From: Polaromonas sp.
GTDB lineage: Bacteria > Pseudomonadota > Gammaproteobacteria > Burkholderiales > Burkholderiaceae_C
Assembly: GCF_010365105.1 (NCBI RefSeq)
Contig: NZ_JAAFGZ010000022.1
Location: 1 to 49,326, forward strand
DNA: 49,326 nucleotides
Reading direction: 5' to 3'
Shown: positions 16,941 through 25,913 of the stretch, piece after piece
Layout: every line of letters begins with the position of its first letter
How positions within the stretch are numbered: the stretch's first letter is position 1
The notes under the pieces: generated by a model
What the model saw: only the letters and a program-made list of their open reading frames with translations
Databases searched by the model: none
What the model was told of the DNA's origin: nothing
Program-made: the position numbers and the translations under genes

Positions 16941-17879
16941 ATGACACCCCGCCTGTTCAAGCAAGTTGACGTTTTTACGGCTGTGCCTTACCTGGGAAAC
17001 CCTCTGGCGGTCGTGCTCGATGGCAGCGGGCTCGACGACGCGGCCATGCAGCGTTTTGCCCGCTGGACGAACCTGTCGGAAACCACGTTTTTGCTGCCAC
17101 CCACACAGGCATCTGCCGATTACCAGGTGCGCATCTTCACGCCCGGCGGCGAACTGCCCTTTGCCGGCCATCCGACGCTGGGCAGCTGCCACGCCTGGCT
17201 GCAGGCCGGGGGCCAGCCAAAAGCCAAAGACTTCATCGTGCAGGAATGCCAGGTCGGCCTGGTCAGGATTCGCCGCGAGGCGGGCACGCAGCGACTGGCC
17301 TTTGCAGCGCCGCCTCTTGAACGCTCGGTTCCCAGTCCCGTGATGCTGGCCAAGGTCGCGGCGGCGCTGGGTGTGCAGTCAGCGCAGATTCTGGCGGCGC
17401 AACTGCTGAACAACGGGCCGATGTGTCTTGGGCTGCTGCTGGACAGCCCCGAGACCGTGCTCCAGCTGACGCCCAATTTTCTGACGCTTGAACAGCTGGA
17501 CATGAAGGTCGGCGTGGCAGCTCTTTACCCGCCCGAAGAAACCCCGCCGCTGATTGCACGCGCCAATCGGGAAGCGCGCGCTTTTGACGCGGCGGTAAAG
17601 GAAAACAACAGCACCGCGCCCGATATGGAAGTGCGTTTTTTTGCCCCCTCCATCGGCATCAACGAAGACCCGGTGACCGGCAGCCTCAATGCCAGCCTGG
17701 CCCAATGGCTGATGGCCGAAGGTCATGCACCCGGGCGTTATCTGGCGTCGCAAGGGGTGTGTCTGGGCCGCTCCGGACAGGTTTATCTGGAGCGCGATGC
17801 GCAGGGCCAGGTCTGGGTCGGCGGCGATTCGGTGACCTGCATCGAAGGCCAGGTGATGCTCGGCACTGCCCTGCGCTGA
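16941..17879 (+). CDS. PhzF-family isomerase/epimerase
   Basis: The product has 312 residues, the normal PhzF length. It has the duplicated diaminopimelate-epimerase-like fold. Family motifs are the N-terminal QVDVFTAVPYLGNPLAVV, the catalytic glutamate in LSETTFLLPP, the FTPGGELPFAGHPTLG loop and EDPVTGSLNASLAQWL in the second half. PhzF in phenazine synthesis isomerises a dihydro-anthranilate. No phenazine genes are nearby, so here it is probably a general isomerase acting on an unknown small molecule. It starts 42 bp after the aminotransferase gene with AGGAAAG as ribosome site. Confidence 0.9.
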   Translation: MTPRLFKQVDVFTAVPYLGNPLAVVLDGSGLDDAAMQRFARWTNLSETTFLLPPTQASADYQVRIFTPGGELPFAGHPTLGSCHAWLQAGGQPKAKDFIVQECQVGLVRIRREAGTQRLAFAAPPLERSVPSPVMLAKVAAALGVQSAQILAAQLLNNGPMCLGLLLDSPETVLQLTPNFLTLEQLDMKVGVAALYPPEETPPLIARANREARAFDAAVKENNSTAPDMEVRFFAPSIGINEDPVTGSLNASLAQWLMAEGHAPGRYLASQGVCLGRSGQVYLERDAQGQVWVGGDSVTCIEGQVMLGTALR

Positions 17880-18088
17880 CAACACCCCTGCCAGACCGGC
17901 GGCGGCGCTGAATCACCAGAACCAGCGCCAGCATGTCGCTTGCCGCTGAACGCTCCAGGGTGGCGGTCCCAGGGCCTGGCTGTCAGCCTAGAATCCCGGG
18001 AATCGGCACGCGCGCAATTCAGCCTTTGCCACAATCACGGGCAAAACCTTTCCACAAGACTTTCCCCCGCCAACGATGGACTCCCAGG

Positions 18089-18829
18089 ATGACCCCCCCG
18101 CAAACCTTGACAAGCACCCTTCTGCCCGAAAATACGCCGGGCGCCGAGTTGTCACTGCTTGAGGACGGCGCGCGCTACGCCTTGCTACAACGCCTGACGC
18201 CGGTACTTCAGCACCAGATCATGGGCAATTTCCAGTCGATGGACATGCTTGCCGTCATGATGGACCGGCGTCTTCAGTCGGCCAGCCCCGACCTGGGCAA
18301 CCTGCGCCAGGACTGCACCTTGCTGGGCAGCGTGTCGGAGTCAGCCATCAAGTCCGTCATCAACCTGCTGACCTGGGTTTGTCCGAAACCGGCAGCCACC
18401 CAGCGCTTTGATGCCGGCGTGGAGGAATGCGCCGCGCTGCTGCTCAACGATTTCAAGCTCAAGGGCTTCGTGATTGCCAATGAGGTGCCGCCGGTCGCCG
18501 CGGAATTCTCCTGCCGGGCGCTTCGCAGCGTCGTCAGCGCAGCGCTTTTCTGCCTGAGCGATCAGGCAACCGCACCGGCCACGCTCACGCTGCGCGCCCA
18601 GGCGTTCCCGGACCGCATCGACCTGACGATTGACCTGCTTTGTACTGAACAGGAACAGGCAAAACATGTCTATTCGAATGGCTACCGGCTTTTGAACTGG
18701 CGTGACCTTGAACTGCTGGCAGCTGCCGAATCGGTCGGACTCGCGCGCAGCGACAGCGGTGCGTGGCTAAGCTTCAGGTTGCCCGCTGAACACCAAAAAT
18801 TGCCGGCCGCTCTCGTCGCCTCTGGCTGA
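18089..18829 (+). CDS. Histidine-kinase-like protein without visible ATP-binding motifs (ChpT-like?)
   Basis: The product has 246 residues from the ATG at 18089. Residues about 28-60 (RLTPVLQHQIMGNFQSMDML) look like the dimerisation/phosphoacceptor helix of a histidine kinase, with His at the expected place. A second helix follows (VSESAIKSVINLL). The C-terminal half has the outline of a kinase ATP-binding fold, ending SGAWLSFRLPA, but shows no N-box asparagine cluster and no G-boxes. This layout matches pseudo-kinase phosphotransferases such as ChpT, which relay phosphate without binding ATP. A stand-alone receiver gene begins 244 bp downstream and may be the partner. This is inference; I do not recognise a named family. 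Confidence 0.6.
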   Translation: MTPPQTLTSTLLPENTPGAELSLLEDGARYALLQRLTPVLQHQIMGNFQSMDMLAVMMDRRLQSASPDLGNLRQDCTLLGSVSESAIKSVINLLTWVCPKPAATQRFDAGVEECAALLLNDFKLKGFVIANEVPPVAAEFSCRALRSVVSAALFCLSDQATAPATLTLRAQAFPDRIDLTIDLLCTEQEQAKHVYSNGYRLLNWRDLELLAAAESVGLARSDSGAWLSFRLPAEHQKLPAALVASG

Positions 18830-19073
18830 ACCAGCCATTCTGGTGATCCGTGCGCTTACCCTTGGATGCAAAACTCGACTGAAAGATTTCATTTTTAAAT
18901 TGATAAATTTGATTGCCCACAGTAGAGTGAATAAATCGAAAGCTTCCACATTTCGTAAATTTCGGATTTAGTCCGACACTTTTGTAATAAAGTGGCTTTT
19001 CTACGCCCTGCCGACAGGTGAAATGTGCCTTTTCCGGAAAAAGCAATTCCTGTTTTTCATTCAAAGGAAACCA

Positions 19074-19469
19074 ATGGCTTTACGAGTGTTTCTGGTTGAA
19101 GACAGTGCCGCCCAGTGCGCCTACCTGACGCAAATCCTGACGACGGAAGCGAAGGCAGTCATTGTGGGCGTGGCAGCCACGGAAACCCAGGCGGTCAGCT
19201 GGCTTGACCGCCATCCTGGCCAGTGGGACATTGCCCTGGTTGATCTTTTCCTGAGCGAAGGAACCGGTGTCGGCGTGATCAGGCATTGCCAGAACCGGCG
19301 CCCCGAGCAGAGCATTCTTGTGATGACCAACCATGCGCGCAACGACCATCTGCTGCACCACTGCGAGCGGCTTGGCGTCGATGCCGTGTACCACAAGGCC
19401 ACCGAACTCGACAGCCTGATTGCGTACTGCAAGTCGATGGCTGCCAGAATGCCGCGGTGTGCAGCCTAG
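19074..19469 (+). CDS. Stand-alone response-regulator receiver protein
   Basis: The product has 131 residues: one CheY-like receiver domain with no output domain. Visible features are the acidic pair in FLVEDS, the phosphoacceptor Asp in IALVDLFLSEG, the Thr in LVMTNHA and the conserved Lys in VYHKATEL. The ATG at 19074 is preceded by AAAGGA at the right distance. A longer frame from 19023 would add a non-family tail. It follows a kinase-like gene that seems to lack ATP-binding motifs, so the two may form a phosphorelay or signal-sink pair. The output is unknown. Confidence 0.85.
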   Translation: MALRVFLVEDSAAQCAYLTQILTTEAKAVIVGVAATETQAVSWLDRHPGQWDIALVDLFLSEGTGVGVIRHCQNRRPEQSILVMTNHARNDHLLHHCERLGVDAVYHKATELDSLIAYCKSMAARMPRCAA

Positions 19470-19562
19470 GAGCTTTGGCAGCAGAAGGACGTGCACTGCA
19501 AGGCGGCGCCACCGTCCCCCGGGTGACAAGGACGAATCGGTCAGCTGGTCAAAATTCCTGTC

Positions 19563-20306
19563 ATGGGAACACTTTATTTGGTACGCCACGGCCAGGCTTC
19601 GTTTGGCGCCGATGACTACGATGTGCTGAGTCCGCTCGGGCACCGGCAGAGCGTGAGGCTGGGCGAGTATTTCAGGACCAAGGGATTGCGCTTCGAGGCC
19701 GCGCTGACCGGCACGCTGAACCGCCAGTTGCAGACCTTTTCCGGCATCTGCGAAGGCATGGGACTGGCCTTTGAAAGCAGCCGCGATTGGACTGCCGGTG
19801 CGGGCAGCGCAGCAGGCGCGGCACCCGGCATGGAACCATCGCCACTGCCGCATCTGCTCTGGCCCGGGCTCAATGAATACGACAGCGCCGCCGTGATTGG
19901 CGCAATTCATCCCTATCCGCTGGCCAGACCCGATACGCCCGAGCTGTACCGGCATCACTTTCGCCTGCTCAAGGACGGCCTGGCGCAATGGATGGCCGGC
20001 GTGGTCAGCCCCCAAGGCATGCCCAGCTACAACGAGTTTGTCGCCGGCATCACCAAGGCGCTGGAATACACCCGCACTCACCACCAGGGCAATGTACTGC
20101 TGGTGTCCAGCGGCGGGCCGATTGCGACGGCGGTGGGCCATGTGCTGGGCACCAGCCCGGAAACGACGATTGAGCTGAATTTGGGCATCCGCAATTGCTC
20201 GGTGACAGAGTTTGCCTTCAGCCCCAAGCGCCACCGGCTGGTGACCTTCAACACGCTGCCCCACCTGGACGCACCCGAACATGCAGGCTGGGTGACCTTC
20301 GCCTGA
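19563..20306 (+). CDS. Histidine phosphatase family protein (phosphoglycerate-mutase-like)
   Basis: The product has 247 residues. The catalytic motif LYLVRHGQASFG lies at residues 3-14, with the phospho-accepting His in RHG. The second family His is probably in LLVSSGGPIATAVGHVLG, since the usual GH pair appears there. The family includes phosphoglycerate mutases and broad phosphatases; the many small residues around 80-100 and the lack of other signature motifs do not allow a substrate call. It lies 93 bp behind the receiver gene, but nothing shows functional linkage. Confidence 0.85.
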   Translation: MGTLYLVRHGQASFGADDYDVLSPLGHRQSVRLGEYFRTKGLRFEAALTGTLNRQLQTFSGICEGMGLAFESSRDWTAGAGSAAGAAPGMEPSPLPHLLWPGLNEYDSAAVIGAIHPYPLARPDTPELYRHHFRLLKDGLAQWMAGVVSPQGMPSYNEFVAGITKALEYTRTHHQGNVLLVSSGGPIATAVGHVLGTSPETTIELNLGIRNCSVTEFAFSPKRHRLVTFNTLPHLDAPEHAGWVTFA

Positions 20307-20357
20307 ATGACCGGGAAACGAGGCTCGCGCGACACCAGAAGCCTGCAAAACGAGAAC

Positions 20358-20374
20358 GCTATCAATTAAATAGC
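20358..20374. repeat. Dispersed dyad GCTAT-N7-ATAGC (intergenic copy)
   Basis: The core GCTATCAATTAAATAGC is followed by AACTCGCGCATG. It lies between two convergent genes. Confidence 0.7.
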
Positions 20375-20455
20375 AACTCGCGCATGTCCAGTGTGCGTAA
20401 ATGACTTATTTCATTCAAAAAACCGGTCTATTCGTTGCAGGAATGCGCTGCAGGT

Positions 20456-21808
20456 TTACTTTGCGGCCTGGCCACTGACGCGCCAGACCACATTGCCGAC
20501 ATCATCGGCCACCAGCAGCGCGCCGCGTTTGTCCATCGCCACGCCGACCGGCCGGCCGTAAGCCTTGCCGTCGGGGCTCAAAAATCCGGTCAGCACATCG
20601 ACCGGCAGGCCTGACGGCCGGCCGCTGGCGAAGGGCACGAACACCACCTTGTAGCCGCTCAATGGCTTGCGGTTCCACGAACCATGCTCGCCGACAAACA
20701 CGCCGCTGGCCAGCGAAGCCGGCAAGGCAGCGCCTTCGGAAAAAGCCATGCCGAGCGGCGCGACATGCGAGCCCAGCGCATAGTCGGGGGCAATCGCCTT
20801 GGCCACCATGTCGGGCCGGGGCGGCTTGACGCGCACATCGACGTTCTGGCCGTAGTAGCTGTAGGGCCAGCCGTAAAACGCGCCGTCCTTCACCGAAGTG
20901 AGGTAGTCCGGCACCAGGTCGCTGCCAATTTCATCGCGTTCGTTCACCACCGTCCAGAGCGCGCCGGTCCCGGGCGCCCAGCCCATGCCGTTCGGATTGC
21001 GCAGGCCGGATGCAAACACCCGGTGTGTGCCGGTTTTCGGCTCCACCTCCCAGATGGCGGCGCGGCCTTCTTCGGCTTCCATGCCGTTTTCTGCCACGTT
21101 GCTGTTCGAGCCGACGGTGACATACAGCTTGCTGCCATCCAGGCTGGCGATGACGTTTTTCGTCCAGTGGTGGTTGATGGGGCCGCCTGGCAGATCGACC
21201 ACTTTCACCGGTGTTTCGCTGATGCTGGTCTGGCCGGTCTGGTACGCGACCTTCACCACGGCATCGGCATTGGCGATGTACAGGTCGCTGCCCACCAGCG
21301 CCATGCCATAGGGCGAGTTCAGGTTCTGCATGAAAACCGTGCGGGTTTCGGCCTTGCCGTCACCGTCCACGTCGCGCAGCAGCGTGATGCGGTTGGCCGA
21401 CGGCACGCCGGCACCAGCCTTGGCCATCACCTTTTTCATGACCCAGCCCTTGATGCCCTTACCGTCTTCGGGCTTGGGCGGCGCATTGGTTTCGGCGACC
21501 AGCACATCGCCGTTGGGCAAGACATAGACCCAGCGCGGGTGGTCCAGCCCGGTGGCCAGCGCCGTCACGCCAAGGCCGGCCATGGCCGTTGGCATGGCGC
21601 CGTCCGGCCAGCCGGTGGCCGGTGCGATGTTGACGGTCGGAATCAGGCTGCTTTTGGGTTGCGGCAGGGTCGGCGTGGCGCCCATGCCGGCCGTGGGGAC
21701 CAGCGAAGCGGTGTCTCCGCAAGCAGTCAGGCTGCCCAGCAAGGCAAGGCCTGCAGCGGCGGCGAAGCAAGGCCTGAATGCAAAAGCGCGCAAGGGCGTT
21801 GATGACAT
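20456..21808 (-). CDS. Lipoprotein of the PQQ-type sugar/sorbosone dehydrogenase family
   Basis: The product has 450 residues. A lipoprotein signal ends in a lipobox (LLGSLTAC, Cys near residue 31). The rest is a six-bladed beta-propeller with repeated blade motifs such as [46 protein letters not shown] and [16 protein letters not shown]. These match the L-sorbosone / aldose-sugar dehydrogenase family (soluble PQQ glucose dehydrogenase-like). Such proteins oxidise sugars or sugar aldehydes in the periplasm with PQQ. No PQQ biosynthesis gene is in the window. It is transcribed alone on the minus strand. Confidence 0.87.
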   Translation of the reverse strand: MSSTPLRAFAFRPCFAAAAGLALLGSLTACGDTASLVPTAGMGATPTLPQPKSSLIPTVNIAPATGWPDGAMPTAMAGLGVTALATGLDHPRWVYVLPNGDVLVAETNAPPKPEDGKGIKGWVMKKVMAKAGAGVPSANRITLLRDVDGDGKAETRTVFMQNLNSPYGMALVGSDLYIANADAVVKVAYQTGQTSISETPVKVVDLPGGPINHHWTKNVIASLDGSKLYVTVGSNSNVAENGMEAEEGRAAIWEVEPKTGTHRVFASGLRNPNGMGWAPGTGALWTVVNERDEIGSDLVPDYLTSVKDGAFYGWPYSYYGQNVDVRVKPPRPDMVAKAIAPDYALGSHVAPLGMAFSEGAALPASLASGVFVGEHGSWNRKPLSGYKVVFVPFASGRPSGLPVDVLTGFLSPDGKAYGRPVGVAMDKRGALLVADDVGNVVWRVSGQAAK

Positions 21809-21952
21809 GAAAAATCTCCTGAAAACCGTTATTCGGGTGCTGCATGGATGCAGCGCAGCTCTTTGTCAACTTTGACCGCAGCCTGCGACAGCTGTCGTCA
21901 GCAGCACACGCAGGGTTTTGTCAGTCATTTACCTGTCAGCATTTCAAAGGCA

Positions 21953-22411
21953 TCAGCCTGGCAGCAAAGGCAGGTCGGCTTTTTTCAGCGTGCGCAGCAC
22001 GAAGCTCGACTTGCTGTGGCGTATGCCCTTGATCTTGTAGAGCCGCTCGCGCAGCAGGCGTTCGTAGTCCTTGGTGTCTTTCACCGCGATGCGCAGCAGG
22101 TAGTCGTATTCCCCGGACACCAGCCAGGCTTCGATCACTTCGGGAATGGCCGCCAGGGTTTCGCCGAACTTTTCCAGCGTGTTGTCGGAATGGCTGTCGA
22201 GCGTGACCTGCACCAGCACCGTGTCGCCCAGGCCCAGCGCCTGCGCATTGAGCCTGACGGTGTAGCCCTCGATGACGCCGGCCTCCTCCATTTTCTTGAT
22301 GCGGCCCCAGCACGGCGAGGGACTCAGCCCCACCGCCTGGCCGATGTCCTGCAGGCTGGTACGCGAGTCGGCTTGCAAGACTTGAAGAATTTTTCGGTCC
22401 AATGTATCCAT
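21953..22411 (-). CDS. Lrp/AsnC-family transcriptional regulator
   Basis: The product has 152 residues. It has an N-terminal helix-turn-helix (DRKILQVLQADSRTSLQDIGQAVGLSPSPCWGRIKKMEEAG) and a C-terminal RAM ligand-binding domain (VSGEYDYLLRIAVKDTKDYERLLRERLYKIKGIRHSKSSFVLRTLK). Lrp/AsnC proteins sense amino acids as octamers and can activate or repress. The target is not evident: the flanking genes are a sugar-dehydrogenase-like lipoprotein and a creatininase-type enzyme, both on the same strand. Confidence 0.92.
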   Translation of the reverse strand: MDTLDRKILQVLQADSRTSLQDIGQAVGLSPSPCWGRIKKMEEAGVIEGYTVRLNAQALGLGDTVLVQVTLDSHSDNTLEKFGETLAAIPEVIEAWLVSGEYDYLLRIAVKDTKDYERLLRERLYKIKGIRHSKSSFVLRTLKKADLPLLPG

Positions 22412-22557
22412 GAAGGTAATTTAGCTGGATTTTTTGATTCCCCAGAATATTTATCTGTATTTTCAAAATACAGCAGCAAATCAGGCAAATCCTTCGGTGG
22501 CGTGTGGTGGATACTTGTTTCACACCGCAGCCAGCTTACCGGCCAGGCCTGCGGTAC

Positions 22558-22593
22558 AAACCCCCAGGCGAATTACCCGTTGCCTGGGGGTTT
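22558..22593. terminator. Bidirectional terminator-like hairpin
   Basis: AAACCCCCAGGC (22558-22569) and GCCTGGGGGTTT (22582-22593) are perfect 12-bp inverted repeats around a 12-nt loop. The hairpin lies just past the end of the creatininase-family gene on the minus strand. T residues lie in the stem end and, on the plus strand, in the following CTTTT. Confidence 0.65.
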
Positions 22594-22613
22594 GCCTTTT
22601 GCGGCGGCCGTTG

Positions 22614-23471
22614 TCAGTTCGCCGTCGTGTCGCGCAGCGTGTCGGCCGGCAACTGGTCAATCTCAAGCAGCAATTGCGCCAGGCTGCGGCCCATGGCGCC
22701 CAGCAGCGCATGGCCTTTTTCCGCCGTGGCCGCCAGCGCGTTGCCAACTGCGCCGTGCGGGTTGTAGTCCTGCATCTGCCAGCCCAGCTTGGCGCTGCGG
22801 CCGTCGCCCAGAATACTGAAACGCTCGGAGCGGTCCTGCGACGTCGAATGAAAATCCTGCGCCTTCGCCATATCGACCTGCCCGGGCTGGAGCGCCAGCA
22901 TCATCGAGGTTTCGATCTCGCCGGCATGGATGCCAAAGCGGTGCTCGTGCGCACTGAACTGGTCGGCTACCGACGCGCCCTGTTCATCCTTGAGCGGCAG
23001 GTTAAAGGAATTCACGCTGTAGACCAGCATGCCCAGCCGCGTGCGCAGGTCGCGCGCCACCACATCCAGCAGGCCGACATTGCCACCGTGCGCATTGAGC
23101 AGCACCAGCTTTTTTACACCCGTGGCGGCCACCGACTCGGCCAGCTCGGTCCAGAGCCGGATCACGGTTTCGGCTTTCAGCGTCAGCGTGCCGGCAAAGC
23201 GCGTGTGTTCGGGGCTGAAACCGATGGATTGCGTCGGTAAAAACAGCACCGGCAGACTGGCAGGCAAATGCGGCAGCGCGGCAGTCACCACGCCATCGAC
23301 CAGCGTCGCATCGACGTTGAGCGGCAGGTGCGGCCCGTGCTGCTCGATGGCCGCCACCGGCAGCACGGCAATGCAGCGGTTCAGATTGAGGCGGGCGAAG
23401 TCGGTGGTTTTCAGGTCGGCCCAGAAGCGGGGCAAGGCAAGAGGTGCGGGCGGGGAAGAAGTCATGTGCAT
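22614..23471 (-). CDS. Creatininase-family amidohydrolase
   Basis: The chosen ATG at 23471 (CAGG eight bases upstream) gives 285 residues. Metal-binding motifs of the creatininase family are present in order: VAAIEQHGPHLPLNVDA, GFSPEHTRFAGTLTL, NAHGGNVGLLD and the HAGEIETSMML stretch. The family includes creatinine amidohydrolase and enzymes that open cyclic amides in riboflavin-like and mycofactocin pathways. The substrate here is not clear. It acts in the cytoplasm as a Zn or Mn hydrolase. The Lrp regulator gene lies downstream on the same strand beyond a strong hairpin. Confidence 0.88.
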   Translation of the reverse strand: MHMTSSPPAPLALPRFWADLKTTDFARLNLNRCIAVLPVAAIEQHGPHLPLNVDATLVDGVVTAALPHLPASLPVLFLPTQSIGFSPEHTRFAGTLTLKAETVIRLWTELAESVAATGVKKLVLLNAHGGNVGLLDVVARDLRTRLGMLVYSVNSFNLPLKDEQGASVADQFSAHEHRFGIHAGEIETSMMLALQPGQVDMAKAQDFHSTSQDRSERFSILGDGRSAKLGWQMQDYNPHGAVGNALAATAEKGHALLGAMGRSLAQLLLEIDQLPADTLRDTTAN

Positions 23472-23521
23472 ATTTTGAACCTGTTGAATGCGCGGCAAGA
23501 CCAGCGCCGAAACTCAATATT

Positions 23522-23538
23522 GCTATATTTTTAATAGC
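23522..23538. repeat. Dispersed dyad GCTAT-N7-ATAGC (intergenic copy)
   Basis: The core GCTATATTTTTAATAGC lies between the start of the creatininase-family gene and the end of the radical SAM gene. Confidence 0.65.
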
Positions 23539-23593
23539 TAAAAACCTTTAACGGGAAAGCGGAAAAGGCAGTTTTCGGATGAAATTGATGGCC

Positions 23594-25195
23594 TCATGCC
23601 GCAGCGGCGGCTTTTTGAATGGCTTCGCGGTGTTGGCCGAGGTGACGCACCTGGCGTTCAGCGTGCCGGTTCTGCTGCGCTGCGGCCTGCGGGCCGGCAT
23701 TCGCACCGGGCAGGTCGGCCAGGCATTGCGGCCGGCCGCGCGCGCCGCTAGCCCGGTAGTCCGCCAGCAGCGCGGCAAGCACGGTGTCATCGGCCAGCCC
23801 GCGAACCGACGTCAGGTGCGCATGCAACAGATCCACCAGTTTTTCATAGGCAAATTCATGCGTCTTGCCGGTGGTGCGCCACAGCCAGTCGCTGAATGCC
23901 AGAAAGTGCCTGAACGCCGACCCCGGCCCCAGCAGCAGCTTGAGCCCCAGCGCGAACCGGCCCGAATTGGCGACCATTTCCCAGTAGCGCGCAAACCGCT
24001 GGATGCGCTGCATCGTCGCAAAGTCAATCGTCGAGGTTTGCAAAATCGTGTACGGCGTCTGCGGGTCGTAGGCCATCGCAAAATCCGCCGTGTGCCGCGT
24101 GATCGGCGTGCCGCGCAGGCGCTTGAGGATGCCGAACTGGATTTCGTGCGGCGCGAGTTCATGCAGCCGGTCAAAGCCGTCGGCAAAGCTCTGCAGCGTT
24201 TCGCCCGGCAGGCCGAAAATCAGGTCGGCATGCACATGCGCCCGGCTTTCGCCCACCAGCCAGCGCAGGTTGTCGGCAGTCTTGGCGTTGTCCTGCTTGC
24301 GCGAAATGCGCTGCTGCACCTCGGGGTTGAAGCTCTGAATACCGACCTCGAACTGCAGCGATCCGGCCGGGAACTGCACGATCAGCGCTTTCAGCCGGTC
24401 AGGCAGGCTGTCGGGCACAACCTCGAAATGCACGAACAGGTCGGGCGCCATCCGGTCCAGGAAAAACTGCAAAATCCGCACCGAAAAATCAACCTTCAAA
24501 TTGAAGGTGCGGTCCACGAACTTGAAGTTGCGTGCGCCGCGCTGAAACAGCGTGTCCATCTCGGCCATGAAGCGGTCCAGCTCAAACGCCCAGGCGGTCT
24601 TGTCGAGCGAACTCAGGCAGAACTCACACTTGAACGGACAACCGCGCGAGGCTTCGACATACAGCAGGCGCCTGGCCAGGTCTTCTGGCGTGTACTCGTT
24701 GTAGGGCAAGGCCAATTCTTCCAGCGCTGGCTGCTCGCCAATGATGACTTTCATCAACGGCTTTGGGCCGTCCAGCAAGGCGCGGCACAGCTTGGGAAAG
24801 CTGACATCGCCCCAGCCGGTTACCACATGGTCGGCCAGCCGGCAGATTTCCTGGCTTTCGGTTTCATGACTGACTTCCGGCCCGCCGAGCACGATCTTGA
24901 TGTCGGGCCGCAAGGTTTTCAACAGGCGCACGACCTGCGTCGTTTCAACCACGTTCCAGATATAAATACCCAGACCAATCACCTGCGGATTGAGCGTCAG
25001 CAGGTCTTCAACGATTTGCGTCGGCCGCTGCTGAATCACGAATTCGCGCAGTTGCGTACGGGCGCGCAGGCCCGCGCCGCCATGAAGGTCCAGGTTGGCC
25101 AGCAGGCAACGCAGTCCCAGCGAGGCGTGAATGTACTTGGCGTTCAGGGTGGCGATGACGATGGCGGGCGAGTTGGTGGCTTGAGGGGAAGGCAT
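23594..25195 (-). CDS. B12-binding-domain radical SAM protein (DUF4080 type)
   Basis: The chosen ATG at 25195 (start MPSPQATNSPAIVIATLNAKY) gives 533 residues; the frame is open 216 bp further upstream but lacks conserved sequence. An N-terminal Rossmann B12-binding-like domain (about 10-150) contains KIVLGGPEVSHETES. The radical SAM core has the cluster motif RGCPFKCEFC (Cys-x3-Cys-x2-Cys) and GLPGETLQSFADGFDRL. A C-terminal region matches the DUF4080 family layout. The family performs difficult methylations or rearrangements; no substrate is known for this branch. A candidate FNR-type box lies about 90 bp upstream. Confidence 0.87.
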   Translation of the reverse strand: MPSPQATNSPAIVIATLNAKYIHASLGLRCLLANLDLHGGAGLRARTQLREFVIQQRPTQIVEDLLTLNPQVIGLGIYIWNVVETTQVVRLLKTLRPDIKIVLGGPEVSHETESQEICRLADHVVTGWGDVSFPKLCRALLDGPKPLMKVIIGEQPALEELALPYNEYTPEDLARRLLYVEASRGCPFKCEFCLSSLDKTAWAFELDRFMAEMDTLFQRGARNFKFVDRTFNLKVDFSVRILQFFLDRMAPDLFVHFEVVPDSLPDRLKALIVQFPAGSLQFEVGIQSFNPEVQQRISRKQDNAKTADNLRWLVGESRAHVHADLIFGLPGETLQSFADGFDRLHELAPHEIQFGILKRLRGTPITRHTADFAMAYDPQTPYTILQTSTIDFATMQRIQRFARYWEMVANSGRFALGLKLLLGPGSAFRHFLAFSDWLWRTTGKTHEFAYEKLVDLLHAHLTSVRGLADDTVLAALLADYRASGARGRPQCLADLPGANAGPQAAAQQNRHAERQVRHLGQHREAIQKAAAAA

Positions 25196-25286
25196 GGCGG
25201 CATTATCAAGTTCTGCAGTAAGAACGGCTTTGCCGGAATGTTTCATCCGCACCCAAACAGGTGACCTACTTGCTTGTGAGGGCGGC

Positions 25287-25300
25287 TTGACGTGTGTCAA
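25287..25300. promoter_or_regulatory. Candidate FNR/CRP-family box
   Basis: TTGAC-GTGT-GTCAA is a perfect 14-bp palindrome close to the FNR/NnrR consensus (TTGAT/C-N4-A/GTCAA). It lies between the divergent radical SAM and glycine-zipper genes. Confidence 0.4.
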
Positions 25301-25435
25301 GGGCGGCGCTGCAACAGAAGCTTGTCTGACAGTGTCCCAGTCACTTGGACCACGAAAATGCCATGTCACAGGGTTTATAAGGATATTGCAGGGAGTGCCT
25401 TGCTCGCCCACGCGTTAACTTCCCCAGGAGCGCAT

Positions 25436-25780
25436 ATGAACTCATCCCCTTATCAGCCAATGGACGCAAAGCCTGTTGATGCAGACCTTGTCGAGCAGGC
25501 AACACCCGGACACGGCGTGCCGTCCCAGGACCCGAACCTGGCAGCGCAGGTTGCCCTCAGCCCTGAAGAATCGGAGCGCGAATCAAAGTCCACCCTGGTG
25601 GGTGGTGGTCTGGTGGCAGGCACAGCCACGGGTGCTGCTGTCGGGGCAGTGGTGGCAGGGCCGGTCGGTGTATTGGTTGGCGGCATGGTGGGCGCTGTTG
25701 CCGGCGCGATAGGCGGTGCTGGGGCTGGCTCGTTGGCAAGCTCGGAAGACACGGCCATTGCTGAAAACAAGCCGCAATAA
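25436..25780 (+). CDS. Glycine-zipper domain protein
   Basis: The product has 114 residues from an ATG preceded by CCAGGAG. The first half is hydrophilic and acidic (ALSPEESERESKST). The second half is one or two hydrophobic helices built on Gly/Ala zippers: LVGGGLVAGTATGAAVGAVV, then VLVGGMVGAVAGAIGGAGAG. Such proteins insert in or span membranes and are often stress induced. There is no signal peptide, so it probably inserts through the Gly-rich helices. It faces the radical SAM gene across a gap carrying an FNR-like palindrome. The precise role is unknown. Confidence 0.75.
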   Translation: MNSSPYQPMDAKPVDADLVEQATPGHGVPSQDPNLAAQVALSPEESERESKSTLVGGGLVAGTATGAAVGAVVAGPVGVLVGGMVGAVAGAIGGAGAGSLASSEDTAIAENKPQ

Positions 25781-25913
25781 GATATTGAAGACGCACGGTT
25801 GGGAACGCTGCCGCAGTGATGCAGGTGGCAAGCAACCCTCCCCCGGCAAAGCCGGAGGCTGATGTGCTGGACTTATTTCAAATATCCCTGTGCCGGACCC
25901 GCCCAAATTAACG

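Noticed and set aside
15894..17192. A 432-codon minus-strand frame over the aminotransferase and PhzF genes
   Set aside because: The plus-strand genes carry complete catalytic motifs; the antisense frame has none.
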